DNA from: Brevundimonas sp. MF30-B
Lineage (GTDB): Bacteria > Pseudomonadota > Alphaproteobacteria > Caulobacterales > Caulobacteraceae
DNA: 64,000 nt
Direction: 5' to 3'
Assembly: GCF_004683885.1 (NCBI RefSeq)
Contig: NZ_CP038440.1
Coordinates: 2,266,001-2,330,000, forward strand
This document shows, in pieces, positions 29,374 to 37,425 of the stretch; within the stretch, counting starts at the first letter, position 1, and every line of letters starts with the position of its first letter. A program made the translations under genes and the position numbers. The notes beneath the pieces are model-generated. The model worked only from the letters and a program-made list of their open reading frames with translations. It was not told the DNA's origin and did not search any database.

Positions 29374-30234
29374 TCAACGTCCGACCACGACCCGGCCGGA
29401 GCCCACGCTCGACTGGCTGACATTTCCGCTCACGGCCGGGGCGCGTACGCTGCCCGAGCCGACGAGGCTGGCCGAGATTTCCCGAACCGGCACGTCGGAC
29501 ACGACATTGCCCGATCCCGCGATGGAGGCGGTCAGGCGCGTCACCTCTCCCCCGCGGACGCGCACGTCGCCGGACCCCCCGATCGAGGCGTCGACAGGGC
29601 CGTCAATGCGTTGGACGACGATGTCGCCCGAGCCGCCGATGGCGGCTTCCAGGGAACGGGCCGAGGCCGCGGCGACACTGCCGGAACCGCCGATCCGAAT
29701 TTCAAGCTCGGCCGCCGAGCCCGCTCGGATGGCGCCCGAGCCGCCAATGCTGAGTCTGGCCGGTCCGTCGACGTTGGCGACCGTCCAGGACCCGCAGCCG
29801 CCCGACCCAAGCTCAAGCGAGCGCGCACCCCGACCCACCGAGCCGAAGACGGCGCCGCTGCCCGAAACATCGACATCGCGCGGCGTGCGAAGCACGATCA
29901 AGGGCGCGTCCGCCAGGTCGACCCGGCCGTGGCCGCGGACCTCTACAGAGGCGCCTTCGCCAGGCTGACGCGCGTCCGGCGGCCCCGCGCGGCACTGGCG
30001 CACCGGATTGCGGCCCAACTCCCCGAAGACGCGCACGTCGGCGCCGCGGCGTGCAACCCGAAGGGCTGGCAGGCCGGCGCGACCCGGCTCGATCTCCACG
30101 GCGATGTCGGTGCGGTCCTCGGGGATCACGACGACGCGCGCCACAGCGTCGCGCACCTCCACGCTCTGGGCGGCCGCCGGCAGAGCGGCGCAGGCGGCGA
30201 CGGCGGATGCGGCGATCATCAAGGGGGTGTTCAT
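29374..30234 (-). CDS. Secreted DUF2807 (GIN-type) beta-solenoid protein
   Basis: Exported protein of 286 residues from the ATG at 30234, with a signal peptide MNTPLMIAASAVAACAALPA ending AAQ. The mature C-terminal two thirds is a ladder of short turns each carrying a GSG or GGSG signature (SGSGAVFGS, IGGSGAIRAG, IGGSGSVAAA, IGGSGDIVVQ, IGGSGDVRVR, IAGSGNVVSD, LVGSGSVRAP). These are spaced about 17-25 residues apart, as in DUF2807 right-handed beta-solenoids. Function unknown; family members are thought to be surface or periplasmic adhesin-like or auto-transported head domains. Convergent with the carboxypeptidase (3 bp apart). Confidence 0.83.
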   Translation of the reverse strand: MNTPLMIAASAVAACAALPAAAQSVEVRDAVARVVVIPEDRTDIAVEIEPGRAGLPALRVARRGADVRVFGELGRNPVRQCRAGPPDARQPGEGASVEVRGHGRVDLADAPLIVLRTPRDVDVSGSGAVFGSVGRGARSLELGSGGCGSWTVANVDGPARLSIGGSGAIRAGSAAELEIRIGGSGSVAAASARSLEAAIGGSGDIVVQRIDGPVDASIGGSGDVRVRGGEVTRLTASIAGSGNVVSDVPVREISASLVGSGSVRAPAVSGNVSQSSVGSGRVVVGR

Positions 30235-30339
30235 GGCTTCTCTCCTTCCAGGCCAGGGCCAGGCTGAGAGCAGGGTGCGGCCGGTCACGGCGCGGGTCAC
30301 TTTAAATCGAGGTCATGACCCCTTTGTAATCCTGCCGGT

Positions 30340-31239
30340 TCAGAGCGCGCGAGCGCCGTCCACCGCACCGACCGCCGGCTCGAATTCCCGCTTGATGTCG
30401 ATGATCCCGTTCCGGACGGCGCCCATGCGCTTGAGTGCGACCGCCGCCGCCCAACGCGCCGCGAGCCCGGGCGCAGAAAGCTGATCGGTCGACGAAGGGT
30501 TGCGGCCCCGCAGCCTTTGAACTGCATTCACATAGAGCGCGCCGTTGCGGAGGCGCGTGCTCCAGGTCTGGAACTCGATCGACAGGGAGACGCAGAACGC
30601 GTCCAGGTTCTCGACCCGGTGCGGGGCATAGAAGGGCCAGGTCGCCGCCTGGCCGGGCTCCAGGTCAAGAATCTGAGCATCGGCCTCGAAAGCCGGCCGA
30701 TAGGGCGTCTCCTCCGTTGTCTGGCGGGAGACCACCAGCTCCATCGCCTGTTCGGGCAGATGCGCTTCGTCGCCAGGGTAGACGAACAGCCGCTTGCGTC
30801 CTCGCATGTGCAGCAGCACCACGCCCGCCGCGTCGAAATGGTAGGGCACGCGCGCCTTGGGCGACGACAGGATCAACTGGCCGCTGCACGACACGGGTCT
30901 GACGCCATGCGCATCGGTGATGCTGCGCAAGTCCGGCGCCGCGGCGCGCCATAACTCAGGCCAGCCTTCAGCAACCTGTCGCATATTCACCCACAGCCGG
31001 CCCTGCTTGATCGCTTCCAGCAGTTCCGTTCCTGAGAGGAGCCCGCGCGCTCCCGTCCGCAGCGAGGCCTGACCCGCATCATCGAAATCGTAAAGATTGA
31101 TGTCGAAAAGATCCGGCGGGTAACGATCCAGCACTGCGGCCAGCACCCCGTCCTCAGCCAGACCTGCCGCCGTCAGCCCGTGTGCATGCACCTCGGCCTG
31201 CGCGATCGGCCCTCGGTAGCGGGCGGCGAGGCCCGTCAC
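30340..31239 (-). CDS. Cupin/JmjC-like oxygenase-type protein
   Basis: 299-residue protein with a cupin-8/JmjC-like core. The likely 2-His-1-carboxylate metal site is HFD in VPYHFDAAGVVLLHMRGRKR plus the later His in FYAPHRVENLD; GRKRLFVYPGDE resembles the 2-oxoglutarate-binding region. Hydroxylase activity is inferred from the family. The GTG start at 31239 overlaps the upstream acetyltransferase stop by 4 bp (GTGA), so I prefer it to the in-frame ATG at 31329 that would lie inside that gene. Translational coupling suggests both act on one product or pathway. Confidence 0.75.
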   Translation of the reverse strand: MTGLAARYRGPIAQAEVHAHGLTAAGLAEDGVLAAVLDRYPPDLFDINLYDFDDAGQASLRTGARGLLSGTELLEAIKQGRLWVNMRQVAEGWPELWRAAAPDLRSITDAHGVRPVSCSGQLILSSPKARVPYHFDAAGVVLLHMRGRKRLFVYPGDEAHLPEQAMELVVSRQTTEETPYRPAFEADAQILDLEPGQAATWPFYAPHRVENLDAFCVSLSIEFQTWSTRLRNGALYVNAVQRLRGRNPSSTDQLSAPGLAARWAAAVALKRMGAVRNGIIDIKREFEPAVGAVDGARAL

Positions 31240-32375
31240 GCCGGCGCCCGGTCGCGAGAAAGCTTTCCGAAGGCCGCGCCGGTGGCGGCCATCACGCCTT
31301 TCAACTGGCTCATGGCATCGGTCTCGCATCCCTCGATGGCGGCCAGCCTGCGGCGAAAGCTGGTGCGCAGCCGCTCCCCGCGCCCTTCCCCCGCCAAGTT
31401 GATCGTGGCCACCGCCACTCCCGACAGGGCCGAGCGCAGCCCCGGCCGGTTCAACACCGCTTCGCCCACGCTCTGGGATCCGTTCTGGAAATACTTCTTG
31501 TAGCCTTCCTCGCCGACGCCGAAGTCGAACACCGTCCAGCCGCGCTCGGCGCCCAGACGGATAGTGTCCAGCGTCAGCAGGATTCCAGGCGAGCAGCGGG
31601 CCAGACCGGGGGTGTAGGCCGGGAACCAGAAATGCAGGGTCGATCCGGCGTGCAGGCTATATTCCGCCGCCATCAAGGTGTCCCCAGCCCAAAGGGCGGC
31701 GATCGAGCCGCCGAAGTCCGCGTCAGCCTCTGCCATCAGGGCGTGCAGCATGTCGCGCGTCCAGCCGCAGGCGAAGACATCGTGCCGCGCTGAGCGGCGG
31801 TACTGGTCCCGCTTCAGATCGATCAACCAGTCCAGCAGGGTCGGATCGTTCAGCCCAACCTCGACCCGCAGCGGGCCGAACTCAGCCGCCATGCTGCGGC
31901 GCGCACGCTCTTTGTCCTTGAAGAATTTGCCAAAGGTCTGACGCCGTTCGGCGTACCAGGCCTCGTGCCCGCCGATGCCCAGTTCTGCCCGCGCCGTGCG
32001 GCGCTGCACGGTTTCGGCGGCTGGACCGATCCAGCCGCTGACCGTCAGGCGCGGACGGCCCAGCAGGCTGGCGACCTCGTCCAGCGCCGGCGCCTCGCCC
32101 GGAAAGGCCACGACGCCGTGATAGTCGTTCATCGGCGCGCCCAGCGGCTGGGCGGTCGCGCCCCGTGTCTGGAATGGTAGAAAGCCGACGGTGCGTCCGC
32201 CGCGCCGAAAAACGGCGACCGTAGCGCCGGGACTGAACCGCGCCGCCGTCTGAGTGAACCGGGGGTCGAAATAGGGGCTAGACAGATCCGGGTTCGCCCG
32301 CGCCATCGCTTGCCACAGGGCCAGAGCTTCGACGTCCAGCGCCTGGGGCGCGACAAGATCGACGGTGGTGTGCAT
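31236..32375 (-). CDS. CelD/BcsL-type GNAT acetyltransferase
   Basis: Cytosolic GNAT-fold protein of 379 residues with the CelD/BcsL (FemAB-like) domain. It contains KFFKDKERARRSMAAEFGPL, WLIDLKRDQYRRSARHDVF, AALWAGDTLMAAEYSLHAGS and the C-terminal FDFGVGEEGYKKYF motif typical of this group. Caulobacter HfsK, which modifies holdfast polysaccharide, belongs to the same broad family; whether this is its orthologue cannot be judged here, and no hfs genes are nearby. ATG 32471 is an alternative start adding 32 residues. Coupled to the downstream cupin gene. Confidence 0.78.
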   Translation of the reverse strand: MHTTVDLVAPQALDVEALALWQAMARANPDLSSPYFDPRFTQTAARFSPGATVAVFRRGGRTVGFLPFQTRGATAQPLGAPMNDYHGVVAFPGEAPALDEVASLLGRPRLTVSGWIGPAAETVQRRTARAELGIGGHEAWYAERRQTFGKFFKDKERARRSMAAEFGPLRVEVGLNDPTLLDWLIDLKRDQYRRSARHDVFACGWTRDMLHALMAEADADFGGSIAALWAGDTLMAAEYSLHAGSTLHFWFPAYTPGLARCSPGILLTLDTIRLGAERGWTVFDFGVGEEGYKKYFQNGSQSVGEAVLNRPGLRSALSGVAVATINLAGEGRGERLRTSFRRRLAAIEGCETDAMSQLKGVMAATGAAFGKLSRDRAPA

Positions 32376-32502
32376 GCCGCCACTCTGAACGACCGCCGTT
32401 TCCCTGTGGTTTAGCGGGATGGTGAACAGGGAGTGGATGGGAGCCGCGCTCACGCCCGCGCGTTGCGTCAACCAATCTCAGACTCTAGACCCGGAGACGT
32501 TC

Positions 32503-32673
32503 ATGACCGACCCCCGCCGTCCGCCGACCCGCGAAAACGAAACCGAGCAACAGCGTCCGCCGGCCCACGACGGCGAGCCGCCCCGCCCGGCCACGGAACC
32601 GCCCGGCTCTGAAGGGTCCTCAAACCCTGGCGACACCGAAACCGATCCTGCGACCGGAGAACCCAATTCGTGA
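32503..32673 (+). CDS. Short proline-rich disordered protein
   Basis: 56 codons starting at an ATG with a GGAG ribosome-binding site 7 nt upstream (MTDPRRPPTRENETEQQRPP, ending ATGEPNS). The composition is almost only Pro, Glu, Thr, Arg, Gly, Ser and Asp, with no hydrophobic core, so it is predicted to be disordered. The stop overlaps the GTG start of the SGNH hydrolase (GTGA), arguing that it is really translated and coupled. I recognise no family. Confidence 0.6.
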   Translation: MTDPRRPPTRENETEQQRPPAHDGEPPRPATEPPGSEGSSNPGDTETDPATGEPNS

Positions 32674-33410
32674 GACCAGCCCTGCTCGCCGCCGCCCTCG
32701 TCATGATCACGCCTTCGGCTGCCCTCGCCCAGGCCGCGCCCGCCGCGTGTCCCGTAAGCGCCGACAACATCGTGTCGAACGGCGGCCTGGACCGCGCCCG
32801 CGCGGCGGTGGAGAGCGGCAAGCTGACCGTTTTGGCCATGGGATCGTCGAGCATTGAGGGGGTGGGCGCCAGCCGCGCCGAGCTTGGTTTCGTCCCTCTT
32901 CTCGAGCAGGGCCTGAGCCAGCGCCTCCCTGGGGTCGCGGTGACGGTGGTCAACAAGGGGATCGGCGGCGAAACGGCGAAGGAGACCGCTGACCGCCTGC
33001 AGACCGAGATCGCAGCCGGCCGGCCGGATTTGGTCCTGTGGCAGCTCGGAACGAATGACGTGCTGCGCGACCGGCCGCTGGACGACTTCTTCATCGACTT
33101 CCGGCGCGGCCAGGCCGTGCTGGACGCGGCCGATGTCGATGTCGTGCTGATCGATCCGCAGAGATTGCCCGACAATGCGACGAACTCGGCGTTTCACGGA
33201 AAGAACCCGGCTCTGGCGGAGATCTCGCGCCTGATCGCCTTGGAGGGCGGTCGCGTCGGCTATGCCGTGCAGCAAAGGTTCGCGGCGATGAGCGGCTGGT
33301 CCGGGCTGGATCGCGGCGGCGTCGGCCCCGACGATCTGCACCTGAACGATCCCGGATATGCCTGCTGGGCGGCGAACACCGCCGAGGGCCTGGCCGCCGC
33401 GCTTCGTTGA
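32670..33410 (+). CDS. Secreted SGNH/GDSL hydrolase
   Basis: 246-residue exported esterase or acyl hydrolase. The signal peptide is MRPALLAAALVMITPSAALA. The SGNH blocks are visible: catalytic Ser in VLAMGSSSIEGVG (block I), Gly in NKGIGGETAKE (II), Asn in WQLGTNDVL (III), and the Asp-His pair in GPDDLHLNDPGY (V). A serine precedes the usual GDSL aspartate position (GSSS), as in several bacterial branches. Candidate substrates include polysaccharide acetyl groups or lipids. GTG start, overlapping the preceding small gene. Confidence 0.85.
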   Translation: MRPALLAAALVMITPSAALAQAAPAACPVSADNIVSNGGLDRARAAVESGKLTVLAMGSSSIEGVGASRAELGFVPLLEQGLSQRLPGVAVTVVNKGIGGETAKETADRLQTEIAAGRPDLVLWQLGTNDVLRDRPLDDFFIDFRRGQAVLDAADVDVVLIDPQRLPDNATNSAFHGKNPALAEISRLIALEGGRVGYAVQQRFAAMSGWSGLDRGGVGPDDLHLNDPGYACWAANTAEGLAAALR

Positions 33411-33446
33411 GACGGAACGTGAGGCGCATCAAGGCATTGGGCAGAT

Positions 33447-34529
33447 ATGAGCCTTAGCCGTACGGCGCGCTACGCCGCCCCCGCCCTCGCCCTGCTTCTC
33501 CCACTCGCCGTCGCCGCCTGTGATCGCGGCCAGCCGCAGGCGCCCGCCGAAAGCGGTCAGTCCGCCCAGAGCGGCCTGTCGCGCGACGCCATCGAACGCG
33601 CCGTCTTCACTCAGCCGACGCCCGCTCCTGCGGTGGCCGAGGGCCAGGCTGCGCCGCCCGCGCAGGTTCAGCTCGACCCCGCCATCATCCGCGCCCAGAT
33701 CCTTCTCGGACGCGCCCGCTTTTCGCCGGGCATAATCGACGGCCTGGGTGGAGAAAACACGGCCCAGGCCATCGCCGCTTTTGAGAAGGCGGCCGGCCTG
33801 AGCGAAGACGGCGTGCTGGACCAGCAGGTGTTCGATCGGCTGACCTCGGGCGACAGCAGCCCGGTCCTGACCGACCATGTCATCACCGCTCAGGACGTCG
33901 AGGGCCCGTTCATCGGAACCGTCCCGACGGACCTGGAGGCCATGTCGCAGCTGGACCGCGTCGGCTACGCCACGCCGCTGGAAGGTCTGGCCGAGCGCTT
34001 TCAGATGACCGAGGCCCTGCTTCAGGCCTTGAACCCCGGGGTCGATTTCAGCATGGCGCAAGGACTGGTCGGCAAGACCCTGGTCGTGGCGGCGGTGGGC
34101 GCCCGCGCCCTGCCCGCCGAGGTCGCCTATGTCGTCGTGGACAAGACCGAGAGTTCGGTGCGCGCCTTCGACGGTTCCGATCGGCTGATCGCATTCTATC
34201 CGGCCACCATAGGATCGACCGAGCGTCCCGCGCCGTCGGGCACTCTGACGGTGGTCGGCGTGGCGAACGATCCGGACTACGCCTACGACCCCTCTCGTGT
34301 GACCTATGACCGGGGACCGCGACGCATCCTGGTCCCGCCGGGTCCCAACAATCCGGTCGGCTCGGTGTGGATCGCCCTGTCGCGCGACACCTACGGCATC
34401 CACGGCACTCCGGATCCGTCCAAGATCGCAAAGACGGCGTCGAACGGCTGCGTACGGCTGACCAACTGGGACGCCGAACAGTTGGCGGCGGCCGTCAAAC
34501 CGGGCGTTGAGGTCCGCTTTGTAGGCTAG
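33447..34529 (+). CDS. L,D-transpeptidase (YkuD) lipoprotein
   Basis: 360-residue envelope enzyme that crosslinks peptidoglycan 3-3 or attaches proteins to it. The lipobox AVAAC is at residue 25. A peptidoglycan-binding-like segment (ARFSPGIIDGLGGENTAQAI, about 90-140) precedes a LysM-like stretch and the YkuD domain (about 225-360), with catalytic His319 in YGIHGTPDP and Cys335 in SNGCVRL. It follows the SGNH gene by 36 nt and overlaps the DUF2336 gene end-to-end by 4 bp. Confidence 0.92.
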   Translation: MSLSRTARYAAPALALLLPLAVAACDRGQPQAPAESGQSAQSGLSRDAIERAVFTQPTPAPAVAEGQAAPPAQVQLDPAIIRAQILLGRARFSPGIIDGLGGENTAQAIAAFEKAAGLSEDGVLDQQVFDRLTSGDSSPVLTDHVITAQDVEGPFIGTVPTDLEAMSQLDRVGYATPLEGLAERFQMTEALLQALNPGVDFSMAQGLVGKTLVVAAVGARALPAEVAYVVVDKTESSVRAFDGSDRLIAFYPATIGSTERPAPSGTLTVVGVANDPDYAYDPSRVTYDRGPRRILVPPGPNNPVGSVWIALSRDTYGIHGTPDPSKIAKTASNGCVRLTNWDAEQLAAAVKPGVEVRFVG

Positions 34530-35662
34530 GCTGCACGACGGGCGTCGTTGGCGGCGGCCGGTCGATCAAGCCGCTCCATCAGATAGGCCAGGTCCTCGCG
34601 CGCCACAGCCGGCCGCTGGCTGAGGAAACGCTCGAGCATGCGCTCGCGGAAGGCCTCGCCCGACGTGTCTACGCCTTCGGCTTGAAGCGAACGCCACGTG
34701 TCGACCCCGGCCCGGAAGGCGGCGAATAGGCGCGGCGGCAATCCCGCGCGATCATAGAGTGCGCGCAGGCCCAGAGGGCCGCCGTCGTGCACCATCAGCC
34801 AGGCGCGCTGATGCGGGGTTTGAGCCAGTTCCGCCAGGCCGTGCTCGAACAGCGCCATTCGACCGCGAGCGAGGGCGCGCAACAGCAGCGATGCATTCAG
34901 GGCCTTGCGCGCGTTCAAGTTCGCGACAAAGCCGGCCAGGTCGAGCTGGCCGACGGCTTGGTCGATCAGATCCACCGTCGCGCGCTCCCGGGCGAACTGA
35001 GCCAGACGCACCGCCGTTTCGGGCGCGATGGCGTGGCGGGCGACCAGATGGTCGCGGATGGCCTCGGACGCCCGTTCGATCAGTTGTTCGGTGATATGAA
35101 GCGGCAGCACCGGGCGATAGGCCAGGGCGGCGACAACGTCGTCGGCATCGCCAAAACGAGCCACGGCCTGCTCGAGCGCGCGTTCTGAGAGGTCGGCGTT
35201 GTCGTTGGAGGCCAGGGTGCGGACCGCCTCGCGTGCGCCGTGCTCCATCACCGCCTCGGCGACGTCGCGCGACACCACTGAACGACCGGCCACGGCGACT
35301 TGGCGCGCGGCGGAGCCCGCGCGAACGATCTCGATCAGGTCTTCGTCATGAAACGCCGGCGACCAGGCGATGATGGGCAGGGCCACCGTCTCGATGTCCG
35401 CCGCGAGCCGCCGGGCCAAGTCGCGGGGGATGAGATCGGAGTTCTTGAGCGTGACGGCCATGGCGCGGCGGACCATCTCGGCGGAGTCGTCGGCCAGAAG
35501 GCGCAGAATCTTCTCGGCGGCCGCCCGGCCTTCGTTGTCCAGCGGCAACCGCTCCATGCTGCGGCACAGCTTGTGGGCGGCGGCGGCGCGGTCGTCCTCG
35601 TCGTCCGCCTTGATCAGCCGACGGATGTCCATTTCAGTCAGTCGGGCGCGGTGGGCGGTCAT
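34526..35662 (-). CDS. DUF2336 protein
   Basis: 378-residue alpha-helical repeat protein of the DUF2336 family, widespread in alphaproteobacteria and of unknown function. It begins MTAHRARLTEMDIRRLIKAD and continues with repeated helix pairs containing DDRAAAAHKLCRSM and later LIERASEAIRDHLVARHAI, a HEAT-like appearance. No signal peptide or membrane segment. The start at 35662 is favoured by a near-consensus CtrA box 59-74 bp upstream; longer in-frame starts at 35800 and 35785 would overlap the lytic transglycosylase gene. Confidence 0.82.
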   Translation of the reverse strand: MTAHRARLTEMDIRRLIKADDEDDRAAAAHKLCRSMERLPLDNEGRAAAEKILRLLADDSAEMVRRAMAVTLKNSDLIPRDLARRLAADIETVALPIIAWSPAFHDEDLIEIVRAGSAARQVAVAGRSVVSRDVAEAVMEHGAREAVRTLASNDNADLSERALEQAVARFGDADDVVAALAYRPVLPLHITEQLIERASEAIRDHLVARHAIAPETAVRLAQFARERATVDLIDQAVGQLDLAGFVANLNARKALNASLLLRALARGRMALFEHGLAELAQTPHQRAWLMVHDGGPLGLRALYDRAGLPPRLFAAFRAGVDTWRSLQAEGVDTSGEAFRERMLERFLSQRPAVAREDLAYLMERLDRPAAANDARRAA

Positions 35663-35720
35663 GGGGCGGCTCTTGAGCGCTTCCTGCAATGGAAGCGCAC
35701 CTACCTTCACACCACCATGC

Positions 35721-35736
35721 TTAACGGCCGGTTTAC
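35721..35736 (-). promoter_or_regulatory. Candidate CtrA box upstream of the DUF2336 gene
   Basis: TTAA-N7-TTTAC, one mismatch from TTAA-N7-TTAAC, in the 76-bp gap between the DUF2336 start and the end of the lytic transglycosylase gene. It would give the DUF2336 gene its own cell-cycle promoter. Confidence 0.5.
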
Positions 35737-35738
35737 CA

Positions 35739-36521
35739 TCAGACGGCGTCACGAGGAGAAAACGCCCCCTTGAAGCCGCCGCCATCGCCGTCCTGGCCAA
35801 GCAGAAGCGCCAGGAGGCTCTGATCCTGCTTGAGGCGGTCCAGCCGTGCAGCCAGCATCCGGTCCTTCTCGCTGAGATCGGTAGCCGGCGGAGGCGCGGA
35901 CGTGGAGATGGCGGGCGCGCCGCCGGCCGTGCGCTGAAGATTGGCGTAGACCTCGGCGACGGTCGCTGCTCGGCCTTCGCGATAGAAGATCGGCCGGTTG
36001 GCCCGAGCGGCCTCGGGAAACAGGCTGGCGGCGCTGGCGCCCGGCCGCGTGGTCATCGCCTCCATCAGGCTGGCCGCGCCTGCGGGCCCCAGGAAATGAG
36101 CGGCATAGAGATCCCCGGCGCCAGGCTCCCTGCCCGTGCGGCCGCGCAGATAGGCGGCGTTGGAGGACGCAAGCTCGGCCGCCATGGTCGAAGCCGCCTG
36201 GGCGTCGAACCGCAGGTCCAGCACCATGTTTCGCGCCGACCCCTCGACACGCCAGCGCCCGTCGGAGGCGCGATGGATGAGATCGGCGTATTGGCCGTAG
36301 CCGTGCTTGCGGCCATGTTGCTTCACCGTCGCCAGCCAGGTCTGCTCGATGAACTGGAACAACCCCGCCGCAGATGAGGTGCGCGCCTTGGCCATCGGGT
36401 TCATGGCGCTCTCGCGCCGAGCAGTCTTAATCAGGAAATCGGCGTCCACCCCGGTCGCGTTGGAGGCGCGACGGATCGCAGCCTCCACGCCGCCTGCCGA
36501 GGGAATCGCTCCGATGGACAT
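35739..36521 (-). CDS. Lytic transglycosylase (SLT domain), PleA-like candidate
   Basis: 260-residue protein with an N-terminal SLT/lysozyme-like domain. The catalytic Glu is in KTARRESAMNP and the following SSAAGLFQFIEQTWL is the family GLMQ-like motif. Residues 95-170 (AAHFLGPAGAASLMEA) complete the fold; the C-terminal third is linker plus a short charged helix. There is no obvious signal peptide. Caulobacter PleA, needed for flagellum and pilus assembly, is a comparable transglycosylase; orthology is inferred, not shown. A perfect CtrA box and a GANTC site lie directly upstream, supporting a cell-cycle-timed polar role. Confidence 0.8.
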   Translation of the reverse strand: MSIGAIPSAGGVEAAIRRASNATGVDADFLIKTARRESAMNPMAKARTSSAAGLFQFIEQTWLATVKQHGRKHGYGQYADLIHRASDGRWRVEGSARNMVLDLRFDAQAASTMAAELASSNAAYLRGRTGREPGAGDLYAAHFLGPAGAASLMEAMTTRPGASAASLFPEAARANRPIFYREGRAATVAEVYANLQRTAGGAPAISTSAPPPATDLSEKDRMLAARLDRLKQDQSLLALLLGQDGDGGGFKGAFSPRDAV

Positions 36522-36544
36522 GCGTTAACCTTTGTGAATCGCGG

Positions 36545-36560
36545 TTAACGGGGCCTTAAC
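36545..36560 (-). promoter_or_regulatory. Perfect CtrA box upstream of the lytic transglycosylase
   Basis: TTAA-N7-TTAAC with no mismatch; because the flanks are symmetric it reads as a full box on both strands. It is 24-39 bp upstream of the transglycosylase start and 125 bp upstream of the TonB-like gene. An additional TTAAC half-site (36525-36529) and a GAATC CcrM site (36536-36540) lie between the box and the gene. Confidence 0.75.
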
Positions 36561-36684
36561 GCCGGGTCGGCGCTCCACAGATCGAGCCCGGTTCGACGCT
36601 TGGCGTCACGCCCTAAAGTTGCCGCAACGGAAGCGGCAAGCTTCGCCTTGGGTTCTGGGGAGGGCCCAAAAGGGAGAGACGGCG

Positions 36685-37425
36685 ATGATGATGATGCAGA
36701 CCGCGGGCGGCCCGGGACATGGCTCGCCGCTGGACTATGCGGACCGCAAGCGGCCGATGCCGCGCTGGATGCTGGCGGCGATCGGCGTTTCGGTGATAGT
36801 GCACGCCGGCGGGGCGACCTGGCTCTACCATCAACGGTTCGAGGCGCCGATCGCGATCACGCCGCCCGCACCGGAGCCGCCCGTGACCAAGCTGACCTTC
36901 GTGCCGCGTCCCAAGCCGCCGGTCGTGGTCAGCACCACGCCGCCGGCCCCTAATCCTCCGCTGAACCGCACCATTCCCCGGCCCAGCCCGATCCCGCCGC
37001 TGATCGCGCCGATCAGCGACAATCCGATCCCGACGCCGGGACCGATCACCATCGCCCCCCCCCAGCCGCACGCCGTTCCCGGCGGAACCGAGACGCGGCC
37101 CGTCGAGCCGGCCCCGGTCGGGCCCCCGGTCATCACCCAGCCCGACTGGGTCAGCCGGCCGACGGGGGACCAGCTGATGCGGGCCTACCCGTCGGCGGCC
37201 TTGGAACGCGGGCAGACCGGCCTGGCGATGCTGGAGTGCCGAGTTCGGGTCGACGGCACCCTGACCGGCTGCACCGTGGCGTCCGAGACGCCGGCGGGGC
37301 GCGGGTTCGGCCGTGCGGCCCAAGGTCTGGGGCGCTACTTCCGCATGAGCCCGCAGACCGTGGACGGGCGGCCGGTGGACGGTGCGCGCGTCACCTTCGG
37401 CGTCCGTTTCGCGCTGGCGGACTAG
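36685..37425 (+). CDS. TonB-family energy transducer
   Basis: 246-residue protein with one N-terminal membrane anchor ([20 protein letters not shown]), a proline-rich periplasmic spacer (about 60-155, many P-x-P units) and a C-terminal TonB domain (about 165-246: [20 protein letters not shown], then [17 protein letters not shown]). It would couple the proton-motive force to an outer-membrane transporter, but no exbB/exbD or TonB-dependent receptor is in the window. The start at 36685 (four consecutive Met codons) follows a GGGAGAG ribosome-binding site. It overlaps the convergent FAD-enzyme gene by 4 bp. Confidence 0.87.
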   Translation: MMMMQTAGGPGHGSPLDYADRKRPMPRWMLAAIGVSVIVHAGGATWLYHQRFEAPIAITPPAPEPPVTKLTFVPRPKPPVVVSTTPPAPNPPLNRTIPRPSPIPPLIAPISDNPIPTPGPITIAPPQPHAVPGGTETRPVEPAPVGPPVITQPDWVSRPTGDQLMRAYPSAALERGQTGLAMLECRVRVDGTLTGCTVASETPAGRGFGRAAQGLGRYFRMSPQTVDGRPVDGARVTFGVRFALAD

